From the NCBI GenBank assembly GCA_900239685.1, contig OENT01000072.1, positions 1-64,000 on the forward strand: a DNA stretch of 64,000 nt, given 5' to 3'. Each line of letters starts with the position of its first letter. Position 1 is the stretch's first letter. The translations under genes and the position numbers were made by a program. The notes under the pieces were generated by a model, which had not been told where the DNA came from, made no database searches, and saw only the letters and a program-made list of their open reading frames with translations. This document shows positions 54,201 through 64,000 of the stretch, piece after piece. The DNA is from Rotaria macrura (Eukaryota; Rotifera; Eurotatoria; Philodinida; Philodinidae).

Positions 54201-57200
54201 ATTGTTTCACGGTAAATCTTGTCAAACTCTTTTTATCGATGTTTATTTATTAGTGAAATAGGTCGGTTGCTTAAGGAGAATATTCGAATCGATTTCAAAT
54301 CTTAATTCGTTTGGTTTCAATGATATCCATTAGGTAAACAACACTCTTAGTCTAGTTAATCGACATCGAGACATATTTTAAAGACGAATTTATTCCTTTG
54401 TTCTCTTCCAATGGTCGGTTGAAAAATCTTTTTGTTTGCCTTTTTACGAGGTCAGTTGACTCTTTTCGATGCATGTTACTCGCTTGAAAAGAACTTCGAT
54501 TGACAGATTTCTTCGTCGTACTAATGCGAAAATAAAAGTCTTATTCAACAGCGTATGAACATAACCACTCGATTTCAAGCATTGAACTCATTTTAACGCT
54601 ACTCTTATTGACATTTTAAACAAATCAAAGAGTTTAAATTGAATTGAAACAGATTCAACCAATCTAAAGTAAGTTAATAATATATGTGTGAGAGAGAGAA
54701 TTCTTTGTTGACGAACTCGATTCACTTAACTATTTTAATATGAACTAAATTTCAAAGGAATGCTTTTGAACATTAAGGAATCCTAAAATAAAACATTTTA
54801 CCGATAAAATCATCTTTCTTGCCGATGTCTTTATCGAAAACGGTTATCATTAATGTTTTGCTGATTAAATCTTGTAGTTTAATTTGTTGAAAAACGAATT
54901 CTTCGTTGAATTCTGGTCGTAGTGTATTCTTTTTGACGGTTGTTTTGAAATTATTTTTAGAAGTTTCATCATTAACAGGAATTAACCTTAATTCACAATA
55001 AGGATCTGATGTTCGACCGAAATCCATGGGCAACAATTGTGAACCACGAAGAATTTTAACATGAAAATTCAATGTCACACTTGAATACATTAAGCTAATC
55101 AAAAGTTTTCCACGTTCACTTTTATCTTCGTCAGTCGCAATCTAAGTCAAACAAGACAGAAAGAGGCACAAAAATAATTCTCGTTTTTATTGTCGAGTAT
55201 TGTTTCTCAAAATAGCATATGCCCGACATTATGTCTCATATAAGCTTACGTAAGCGACCGTAAAACATATTAAATCAACGTACTTTATTATTGAAAGGAG
55301 AATTTCAATTTGCATCTATTTTTACAGAACAGAACGAAGTGTTTTCGTTGATTTATCCGAAATGTTTTTATTCGACGATCCTCATTGAACAGAACGAAAA
55401 GGAACTTTATTAAATATCTTCCATTTACTATTGATCATGAGAAAAGCAACGAAAATAATCAAAGAAGACTTAAATTATATTATATGATAATCATGCTGTA
55501 AGAAAAGCTATTTCACACACAAACATGTATGAAAACAACATTTAGATCCACTTACCTCACTATCCTAATAAGAAAACAAAGAGTGAAAGAAGAATATGTT
55601 ATTTTAAAGAATGAACTAGATAAGGAATGGACTAATGAGAGTTAGAATGGAAATAGAATCGCTCGTCTTCATGTCTTACTTGAGTTTTATTTTGTAAGTA
55701 AATGGAATAAGCTTGTTTGATGTTTGCCGTAAGATTGGATAATTTCAAACGATATTCGCCGAGAAAATCTGAACCAACTGAATCTTCATCATAGATTGAA
55801 AATCTTTTATAAAGAGAATACAATGAAAACGAGTTGAAATGATTAGTACAGCGAGTTGAATCGAACTTGAGTGATTTAGATTTCATGTCATCGAATGATA
55901 TTCCATGATAAACGAGTGTTTCGTCAAAATCAGGATTCAATGTTCGACGTATTGTATGGCTTCGTAATTTAGTGGCCTTACAGAAAAAGAAAACAGTTTT
56001 CGATTCAATATATCATACATTTATTGAAAATATTTCTCAATCTAGCAAAATTTCTCGAAATCAAGATCGGCATGTGAGGATAAACGATGGGCAAAATCAA
56101 TTGTTGCTCAAAAACTATCTCGAACTGGTTATAACATTGATCGACATGATAGAAACGGAAATCTAATCATTCAATTTATTTGTATTAACTGTGGAAAATC
56201 TAGTCTCGATACATAATTTCACTTTATTGAAGTTCAAAATCGTCTCGAATACGTTTTCAAACATTTCAAATACAGAATAGAAACAAATTTTCCCTCCGTT
56301 CCAATGTCAATACATTCACTGTTCGAGTATTATCCTTTTAATAAATCGTTGTACTTCAACTGATTGCAAAGGTGAGATGTGAACATGTTAATATTTATTA
56401 TACCTTTGCAACACCGGGAACAAGATGCAGTTTAACATAGGGATCGGAGAATCCATTTGAATCGCGTGATAGAAGATTTCGGGCTTTTAACAAACAAACA
56501 GTCATATCGTTCAATGATTCGTTCCAAACTATTTCAAAGTCGAATGTTCCCAATCCTGAGAAACGATTTTTCATTGTAAAACAAAGAAAACAGCAAAATA
56601 AACCAACCACAATCGTCATATGCTGATGAACCATTGAAAGCAGCCGTTGATAACGGACGAAGATTCGATGATAATGATGAAGATGATGTTCTTTCAGAAG
56701 TTATCGATGAAAGCGACGCTTGATTTTGTTGAGATTTTGTTAAGTAATCATCGATTATCAGTTCTAAAAAAGATAACGTCGTCGATCCTTCGAACGAAAT
56801 GTTATGTCAGCATGTTTCTCCTTACCTTTCGAACTTCTCTCTTCAACTTTAAACGAATCGATACTTTCATCATCGTTGACTACATCAGAACTACTGTCGA
56901 ATCGACTGACAGTGGAAAGAATGTTGTTGTCAAATACTGAAAAGACACGTAAAGGCGACAAATGAGAGCCTGGCCGATCTTCTTCATTTATGAATAAAAC
57001 CGTTTCTCGATGATGCTTCGTCATTGTATCGGTCATGAAGACTTCGTTGATCATCGGAACTTGAATCATCATAAATTGACATTTCGTCACCTTAAAAGAA
57101 ACCGCGTTCTTATTTGATTTATTTCTCTTTGACTGTTGGATATTAACCTTTTGTAATCGATGATGAAATAGCTGAACAAGATGATTTGATATGAGTCGGC

Positions 57201-58012
57201 AAACTTGAGCGTGAAGGTAAAACTCGAAAAAACCAAGCGCCTGATTTTTTCCATAGCTATATGTATAGAAATATTTCATTTTATGCACAACAACAGTAAG
57301 TCTGCATGTGAATTACTTACTTCACGATTTTCACTACAGATTTTGCATAGAGATACGTTTTGTTGATTAACATCGGTTTGAATTGAACATTTATTGCAGA
57401 CAAGCTAAACGGATTTTATATAGAACTTCAATTGAAGCAGCAGGGCAGCATTGGACAAGTCGAGAATCAATTCAAGAGATAAAGAAGAAAAACATACTTT
57501 CTGACAATGAGCACACGCTGCAGCTGTCGTAGCTAACATACCAAATCCATCGGCACATAGAACGCATTGGGATGAACCGTTGCCTGAGACATGTTTCTTC
57601 ATATTATCGAGACGATCGATTAGTTTACTGAAGATTTCATCGATTTAGAAGAAAAATAAAAACAATCTAGAGAATGTCACTTCGAATTACCCAACACGTT
57701 CTTGTTCGACAATTTCGATACGTTGAGCACGTTCAAGAACTTTTTGTATTCGTTCAATTTCGTCATCACGTAATGCTTGATGATTAGTCGGAGGTAGAGG
57801 ACTACTTACACGATTCAATGATGTACGACTCGTGTGAAATGACCATCCAGCATTTAATCTAGTCATATATATATATATATATATATTCATTGGATTTGAG
57901 ACATCATTAGAAAATCAATAAATTAATTCACCAAAAATAGTATTTACTTTGCTCGAAGTTGTAACTGACGATCATTTGGACAAACAAACGGATTGCTATT
58001 CCCTTCTTTCAT
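51276..58012 (-). CDS. RPH3A: Rabphilin (Rab effector with zinc finger and two C2 domains)
   Basis: Rab3/Rab27 effector that docks secretory vesicles and binds Ca2+/phospholipid through tandem C2 domains. Fourteen exons join in frame: 58012-57948, 57858-57691, 57627-57498, 57404-57321, 57256-57148, 57090-57001, 56936-56826, 56763-56608, 56555-56404, 55976-55867, 55803-55680, 55564-55556, 55141-54802, 51433-51276, giving 601 aa. Residues 11-90 (CPNDRQLQLRAKLNAGW, EIERIQKVLERAQRIEIVEQERVG) are the Rab-binding helix. Cysteines 99, 102, 116, 119, 124, 127, 141 and 144 form the two-zinc FYVE-like finger, and SGAWFF (154-159) matches the rabphilin Rab-contact motif. A Ser/Asp-rich linker follows. 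C2A (about 305-433) keeps Asp336, Asp342, Asp397 and Asp399; C2B (about 449-585) keeps Asp476, Asp482, Asp539 and Asp541 and ends with WHKL (580-583). One exon is 9 nt and the last intron is 3,368 nt. Confidence 0.95.
51434..54801 (-). other. Long last intron (3.4 kb) of rabphilin
   Basis: This intron splits the codon after DDFI in C2B; donor GTAAAATG, acceptor ATATTTAAG. The exon beyond it continues in phase 1 with GFQLGQSSSGDELKHWF and WHKL, as rabphilin does. Nothing else was recognised inside except a (CTTCT)n microsatellite near the 3' end. Confidence 0.9.
51599..51632 (+). repeat. (CTTCT)n microsatellite
   Basis: Five or more copies of a TCTTC pentamer inside the last rabphilin intron, near its 3' end on the minus strand. 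Confidence 0.85.
55556..55564 (-). other. 9-nt microexon of rabphilin
   Basis: GATAGTGAG (Asp-Ser-Glu) sits between CTTATTAG and GTAAGTGG in phase 0, between the exon ending NKTQ and the exon starting IATDED. Both flanking splice signals are strong. Skipping it would keep the reading frame, so it may be an alternative exon in the linker between the C2 domains. Confidence 0.7.
57864..57886 (+). repeat. (AT)n microsatellite beside a splice acceptor
   Basis: About eleven AT units lie directly before the GACTAG acceptor of rabphilin exon 2, where a pyrimidine tract would normally be. Confidence 0.85.
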
Positions 58013-60013
58013 TTAGAATCAGTCTTTAAAATCAATTCCAGGTGATAATCAACATAATAAACATTCGAAAAAAGAATAGTGAGATACACATATCGATCAA
58101 TCATATGTTTTATCACGAAAAAACAGTCGGCAGTTGACAGTTTAGCGCCACTATCTCTTTGAAATCAGCATTGATTTAACCGACAAATATTTCGAATCCA
58201 AGAATAAACTAAAACTAATTCCATCGCTTGCCTCACCAAAGAATGAATAGATTTGAGAAAAAAATCCTTTTCATATTGATGTGATTCATCGTTGTTTACA
58301 AAGTACTCTTCAGCATTTAACATGAAAGACAAATTTATTCAATGATTATCATCTATGAAACAAGTGGATTTTCTATTTCATTCGTTAAATATGGTAGATA
58401 AACTAAATATTTATCAAGTTCATCACTGAACACTGAAAAGTTGACATTGACATCGATCATCTTGCATCACATCGAAATCAAACAAATGCACATCGATTTT
58501 AGGCACTATGGCATTCAAATCGAGTCAGCGTGTCAATACACTAATGATGTCGCTTTTTATTTTAATCAAGATCTTGAGAGAACTTAAAAGTAAACGATAT
58601 CGTCTTCATCACCTTGACTTATCAGAATCTTTGAGCAGGTCTTATCAAGATCAAATGTACAGATTTATCTGCGATACAACCAAAATATGCACAACAAAAT
58701 TATCTTTTCAAGATCTTGCTACATCGATCCCAAGATTTCCAGATCTTGCTTACATGATGTTCCCCTAGGGTAACTCGGTTCTCAAAGGAACCGATAGTAA
58801 TACAGATATTAGCTACATTTTTCTATCTTTAGGGGCAAATTTTCAAGACAGAATCGTATCGCATCTCCTTCCCTCTCCCATTTATACCCTTGTAAAAGGA
58901 TCGTTATTTTACTTTGAAAAAATGAAGTAGTCAACTTTAGTTTATTCGGCAATCTAAAGTATAGTCGTTATACTTAACGTTTTACAGTAGCCATTAAGTG
59001 GCACATCTAACTTGTGGCATAGAATCTAGTCTTTATGAGTCCTAAAAAGAACTTTGATCCGAGATTAAGAAGGAATATATCTTTGAAATTATGATTAGCA
59101 ATTAATTACAATAGATTGATCAAATATCGATCTAAAGAAGCATCCAGTGTGGTCACCGTATGAAGAAATATATTTCACTCGATTGATCTATACTTCATAG
59201 AAGAATTGTTTGTCCTATTGAAATTAAGGTCTTGCTCAATCGATAGAATGTCTCGATTCCATTAAAGAATATTAATTGAAACCACAAAATTTTCATTAGA
59301 TAAACAGAAATGAAAACTTGAATTGAGACAGAACCAAGGACTGATTGAACGAAGTTAGAAGTAGTTTTCGTATTAGGTTTTCTATTGAATATTATTGAGG
59401 CTCGATTGCACTGTTTTTCAAATACCGATCTCATCAACGAGTCTGCTGAATGTAAACCTACGATCTGCCGATGAAACTCTCTTCATTTTTTCCTTGTATT
59501 ATTCAGTATGACCATTGAAAAAGTAAATCAATAAATCAGCTGTTGTTTAATCGAATTTATTTATTGGAAAGGTCAAGTTGAGTACGTGTGTGTTTTTCAT
59601 GAATAGAATATCAATAACAAAGAATGCTTTTATGAAAATGAGGTCATTATAAAAAACTTGTCAGATGATTATTATTCTCTATCTATCAGTGAATGATAGG
59701 AGTAGCATGTTTAATTAACTTCAACATGGAATTTCAGAAAATGATTCGCCATTGAGTTGAAGATCGTCTCATATTGAGTTTTTCGTCTTGTGATCTACAA
59801 TCGATGTTCGATTTGTGATCTAGGGGTGAAGTAAATAGCGAAAGTAACTATTTTTAATTGAAGTTATTTGAATAGAACACTGAATATGATAAGGCGGAGA
59901 TGTCAATAGATATGATTGAATAAAATAAATGAATTAGCGAATGTGTTTGATTGGTGTAAATGGTGAGACACCTGAATAACATTTTCGGGTAAAAAAAAGA
60001 AAAGAAAAAAGGT
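58013..60013. other. Intergenic region, no supported gene
   Basis: This region lies between rabphilin and the acetyltransferase. The frame at 58508-58768 is not convincing. Around 58620-58750 the word AGATCTTG or CAAGATCTTG recurs several times, as near 14.3 kb. A small hairpin, TCGGTTC / GAACCGA, is near 58778. Confidence 0.45.
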
Positions 60014-60928
60014 TCATATCAACGAAAGCCAATCATCAGTTATTGCGCAAACGCGTTGAAAAATGTTGTGATCGAAATTGAACTGATTTCCAGTGTAAAC
60101 TCGATGAAGAATGTCTGTCTGTTTGAAATGTTTTGCTTGAAACATTTTGATTGCTTTTCGATTATCTTCGGGCAACGAGAGCAACATGAAGCCATCGTAA
60201 TCAGTGGCACATTGTTTTAGTAAAAGACAAGCGATGTTTATATTATCAGCGTACAAAGGTCCACATTTGATAAATTCTTGACTGAAATTCAAAATAACGT
60301 AGCCCAATATTGAATTTGTTTTTGTTGAACGGGCAACATAGCCAGCGATGGAATAAATATGTTCACGCAATTGTTCAAAGTATTGAATGCGATAGGTTGG
60401 ATAGATTTCTCGATCATACGTGGCTAAATCGAGTAGGTCGGACGATTCGAATAGTTGAACGTCAACATGTTGGTCTTCGCCGATTGCATTTGTTGAATTG
60501 TAAAATTCATTGAGTTTTCCGACAAGACCAACTAGAGAAAAAGAGGTTTGAAAACCGTAGCGAATGTAGAAGGGTAAATGTTCTGTTAGAATATTGGCAT
60601 GAATATGATTTATTTGTTGAGATTTAATATTGAAAACATAATTCGTTAATAGCTCTCCAATACCGTATTTTCTGTGATCTGCTCGTACGTAAACGAGACC
60701 GAGCATAACTATTGATACAAGAGACTCGCGATCGAGATTCCATTGTTTAATTGATGCGTGGCCAATAAGAGCTTGCCGTGAAGTGATTACGTAAGATGTT
60801 TTAGGTCGAAACGAAAAAAAATACATGGAAAAATCGATCGATCCACGTTGAAATATCGAGCAATCATTAAATAATTGTTTTAAATCGTATATATCAGTCG
60901 ATATGACTGGTCGGATAAACAAAGCCAC
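60014..60928 (-). CDS. GNAT-family N-acetyltransferase, intronless
   Basis: An uninterrupted frame of 304 aa predicted to transfer acetyl from acetyl-CoA to an amine. The N-terminal half is a GNAT domain: a strand at 76-83 followed by the acetyl-CoA loop HRKYGIGELL (85-94), with Arg86, Gly89 and Gly91 fitting the R/Q-x-x-G-x-G/A signature. LPFYIRYGF (about 116-124) is the usual GNAT C-terminal motif. The second half (about 145-300) with YVILNFSQEFIKCGPLYADN resembles the YitH-like C-terminal domain (Acetyltransf_18 / DUF1248 type) found in bacterial and some animal GNATs. The substrate is unknown. Unlike the other long genes in this window it has no intron, which is compatible with transfer from a prokaryote or with retroposition. 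A decayed transposon lies 1.2 kb away. Confidence 0.88.
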   Translation of the reverse strand: MALFIRPVISTDIYDLKQLFNDCSIFQRGSIDFSMYFFSFRPKTSYVITSRQALIGHASIKQWNLDRESLVSIVMLGLVYVRADHRKYGIGELLTNYVFNIKSQQINHIHANILTEHLPFYIRYGFQTSFSLVGLVGKLNEFYNSTNAIGEDQHVDVQLFESSDLLDLATYDREIYPTYRIQYFEQLREHIYSIAGYVARSTKTNSILGYVILNFSQEFIKCGPLYADNINIACLLLKQCATDYDGFMLLSLPEDNRKAIKMFQAKHFKQTDILHRVYTGNQFNFDHNIFQRVCAITDDWLSLI

Positions 60929-61919
60929 TGATTCGATTTTTTCATTTCTAATTATATTAAAAAAAAGACATTACTCTTTATTTGCTCGTCATAGAAATTC
61001 TCTTGAGATTGTTCAACTCATTTTCTTCTTTTTTAATAAATTAACTTTTTCCTTCTTAATGGATATCTATTCGCTTTTGTCTTTCTTCATTTGTCATCGA
61101 TAGGAACAAGCAAAACGTAAACAAACATATTAGTTTACCTATAAATCCAAAATGAATATTGACTCGTCAATGATGAAGATTTGTCAGAAGACGATGTATC
61201 AACGATGAACTCGTGTTCAGACATTATCTATGATTGGTACACAGATAAATACAATAGAAAAGACAAACACAATCAATATAATATTTGATACCGTTGAAAA
61301 TTCTATATATGTATTATTATTCGTGCCATTAAGTGTCGGGTTAACACGACGCAAAAATAACCCTCTTGGAACTTACTATCCGTGTCAATTCTATATTGTT
61401 TCCATTAGAAAGAATAGCCTCAATACAAAGATAGGAGATTATTCAAATATTTCATAAACCTTAAATTCATTATGCACAAGAAACAATGATTTCAAATCTA
61501 AGCACAAACACGAAGCTGGCTCTACAAAATTGTCTTTTACTTCAATCAAACTGAAATATTTCGTTTACTCTATCGAATCAACACTAACTAATCCATATAA
61601 CACAAGACATTTTCCCTATTCTACTTTGAATTTCACACGCTACGTTTTCGTCAATAGACCATATTGTTGCTTGTTGTCTTTAAGTATGTGTCGAATTGAT
61701 TTCGATCGATTTAGGAGGGAATAAAACATCGATGAATTTATTTTCAACGAATAAATTTGGGAAAGAAAATATTCACCTTGATATGTTTGTTGAAAGTTAT
61801 ATCCACACTAGGAAATTATCGGCAAAACGAAATTCTCGTGTTAACTGTTGAGCAAAGTCTTCGTAAAGAGAGAGAAAGAAACGGAAGCCTCTTAGTAAAC
61901 TTTGGTAAGGCTTACTCCT
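60929..61919. other. Intergenic stretch, no supported gene
   Basis: Upstream region of the acetyltransferase. No TATA box was singled out and no repeat is visible. Confidence 0.45.
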
Positions 61920-62739
61920 GATTCGTCCCATGGCGAACTCGTCCCTGTGTTTTTTTCAGTCACTCTTAACTCATCCCTGTCCTTTTTTCAACCACTCCTA
62001 ACCGGTTCCAAGTTGTCGATCAAATAATATAGTGTTATAGAGAAAGAACTATTTATTATCAAAGAAAAATAAGATCACATCAACGGTAAGACTTTATTTA
62101 TTATTCTATTTCTTGACCAGTTTCATTTTCACAGCTTTTCCACAGCGAATTGCTAATGTTCAATCAGATAATTCTCCTTTTGTAGGCTGTTCGAGCAATC
62201 GGTTCGATTGGGCATCAATATGATCTCTAACTGCTCTGGTTTTCAGGGTGTGAACAGAGGTTTCTTGGGCAACTCTGTTTTTCGTTCTGCAATGCTCTCA
62301 CCAATGAAAGTTTTTGTATTACTGATCGATTGACAAGCATGCGCAGATAGTGAACAAATAATTGTTAGATCCTTTGAATATTTTGAAAGAGAATTTGTAC
62401 AACTACAATCCCGGCAGTGCCATTAATTCATTGCTTTGTAGTCTCTTTTCTTGTAAATTGAAATACTTCTTCAGTTTTCAAGACAGGTTTGGAACATTCA
62501 CTATATGTAAACTTGAAGATGATTGTTATTTGATTTGCTAGAATGATGAAAGCATTTTCCTTTGTGCTGGATTTTTTCCAAGTTTTTTTCGTACGCCAGA
62601 GGACCAACGAGATATAACGTGTTCGGATCAGTATCCTTTACTTAGCGTCCAATAGATACTGCTAATCACGACCTTCCGAAGAAATTAGATACCACTTAAG
62701 CAAGGAACGAGTGAGAAGTCAATTAGGATGGGACGAATC
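61920..62739. mobile_element. Probable decayed DNA transposon
   Basis: A 12-base word, GATTCGTCCCAT, at 61920-61931 is repeated perfectly in inverted orientation at 62728-62739. These copies bracket the FLYWCH-type pseudogene. Just inside the left copy are two tandem 32-base units (61936-61967 and 61968-61999) sharing AACTC-TCCCTG and a T-tract. No target-site duplication was found, so the exact ends are uncertain. Confidence 0.5.
62106..62455 (-). pseudogene. Decayed FLYWCH zinc-finger / MULE-like fragment
   Basis: On the minus strand one frame reads YKKRDYKAMN, a stop, then WHCRDCSCTN and later SAHAC, in the order of a FLYWCH finger (aromatic-W-x-C ... C ... H-x-C/H). Downstream, in another frame, KNRVAQETSVHTLK and RAVRDHIDAQ recall the helical stretch (LK-R-A-ET) that follows this finger in MULE-type transposons. 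At least one stop and one frameshift make it non-functional. The match is from memory of the family pattern and is only moderate. Confidence 0.5.
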
Positions 62740-64000
62740 GGGCAGCGAACCTTTGATAACCATCTTGTTTGTCACGATAATCGATACTCGTTAACTCTAT
62801 CATCGATTTTCTCGTTAATACGTTCCATATTTCGCCGTTGTTTGATTCATTATCCTCAATTGATAGATTTATGCAAACAAGCTGTTCAGTTTTCGAAAAC
62901 AATAAAGTCTTCTTTCTAGTTATGTCAAATGACCTCATCAATCACCTACTGAATGATTATTCTAAAAACGATTATTTCTTCTTATGCCTCTATGAAAATT
63001 TGAGTTTCGAAGAAAACAAATGTTTAAAAATGTTGAGAATTCACCTGCAATCGAATGTGATGTGAATTTTCTAAACGAGCCTTTATGTAATATAAAATGA
63101 CTTCGTAGATATTAGTCTGTGAGCGAATTTCAATCTAGAACATGCATCTATTTTTTCCTTTACCCGCTAATATCACCTATAGGAGTAAAACATCATTTCA
63201 TGAACATCTACTAGTTAAAAATCTTCAAAAACGGTTACAGTTTATGTGATTCAACTAACTTTGTAAATAATGTTCTATGAAATGGATCTCTACAGCAAAA
63301 TCAAATAGAGAATATAAAATAGTTTATGTTTCAATATTATGTGTAGAACGTTTCATTTCACTTCTTCGTCTTATAAATTCTATATTCATTTCTTGATATG
63401 GTTCATTAGAAAAACATTTATCCAACGGACTTGAATTAGATCAGTAGTTAACCGGTTCAACATCGGTGAGCTTTAGTTGCTGGAATTTCTTCAATAAATG
63501 ATAGATTAAATCTTCATTTTATATGTGACGTGCTCGACCCGTTGAACTATTAATCTCATGCGAAAATCATTGTTGACATTCACTTTTTGCCACTTCAAAC
63601 TATCTCATGCATATCTTCAGATTTCTAGGTGATTAAAATATAAGCGATGGTTCGTAGAATCGACTTCCAATAATGGAATAAAAGAAAAAATAACGCTCGT
63701 TTAGAGTTTCTTTCCAAACGATGAATTTTTCGAAGTTGTTACCAACTTGGATATTGCTTTATTCGATTCACATAAAGTCACATCAACGAACTTTGGCTAG
63801 TATCTTTATTGTTGAAAAATATTTCAATACGTTAAGAGTAATTTTAACTAACCTGAGATATTCTCTTAGGAGGACGTCTTAGGTGAATCTAGGATCGATT
63901 TTATGTGAAAGGTTTTTCAGAGACATTTTCAATATTCCAAGTTCTATCAAGTGTCTTCTCTCTTTACTAGTATGACTTAACCTGAACTTGTAGATGTTGA
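62740..64000. other. Intergenic end of window
   Basis: No supported gene. The overlapping frames at 62723-63065 lie on both strands at once and resemble nothing. Confidence 0.5.

Noticed and set aside
54390-54439. A phase-compatible 50-nt minus-strand exon ending the rabphilin C2B domain with DHWKRTKE
   Set aside because: It has a weak acceptor without a pyrimidine tract and lacks the conserved last strands. The exon at 51433-51276 matches the family far better.
54773-54801. Rabphilin ending by read-through past 54802 (a truncated C2B)
   Set aside because: The sequence at 54801 is a good donor and the missing C2B strands with WHKL were found further along in the correct phase.
54390-58012. 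Synaptotagmin or Doc2 as the identity of the two-C2 gene
   Set aside because: The eight-cysteine finger, the RAKLNAGW and SGAWFF motifs and the absence of a transmembrane segment identify rabphilin.

Overview
The window reads as nuclear DNA of a small-genome animal. It is AT-rich (roughly two thirds A+T by eye). Genes are broken by mostly 50-90 nt GT-AG introns, and the content is metazoan: a PP2A B55 subunit, a p38 MAP kinase, a rabphilin, a neuropeptide-type GPCR and a FAM81 protein. One gene is intronless and could be of foreign origin. A bdelloid or related rotifer fits best, but that is an inference from style, not from a species marker.

Layout. At 2.3-8.5 kb (minus) lies a complete 8-exon PP2A B55 gene, divergent from a plus-strand ribosomal protein P2 gene at 9.06-9.49 kb. 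About 8 kb without a recognisable gene follows, then two small doubtful genes at 18.0 kb (minus) and 19.2 kb (plus), then an 11-exon p38 MAPK (20.3-25.9 kb, plus). From 26 to 43 kb gene density is very low. This part holds a fold-back element (26.5-27.2 kb), a weak three-exon candidate (28.7-29.5 kb), a short minus-strand gene of an unrecognised family (31.4-31.7 kb), two nested hAT-like elements (36.4-37.8 kb) and a hAT-type MITE (41.4-41.6 kb). The right part is denser: a 5-exon neuropeptide-type GPCR (43.5-45.8 kb, plus), a 5-exon EF-hand/Gly-Ser/Pro-rich protein (46.6-48.5 kb, plus) that shares a domain with the short 31.5 kb gene, FAM81 (49.6-50.6 kb, minus), rabphilin (51.3-58.0 kb, minus, 14 exons), an intronless GNAT acetyltransferase (60.0-60.9 kb, minus) and a decayed FLYWCH-type transposon fragment (62.1-62.5 kb).

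Three points stand out. (1) Introns are bimodal: most are 50-90 nt, but B55, p38 and rabphilin each carry one intron of 3.1-3.6 kb. In rabphilin it hides the real last exon, which holds the WHxL end of the second C2 domain, 3.4 kb from the rest. (2) There are very small exons: 9 nt in rabphilin and 16 nt in p38. (3) Two genes share an undescribed 58-residue module with a conserved intron position. One is a minimal 86-aa protein and the other a 536-aa protein with an EF-hand at each end.

The recognised genes do not form a pathway. Several fit signalling and secretion (p38, B55 phosphatase, GPCR, rabphilin), but this is ordinary neighbourhood content, not a gene cluster. All exon junctions were built by hand from splice signals, reading phase and family similarity remembered from training. 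No database search or transcript was available.
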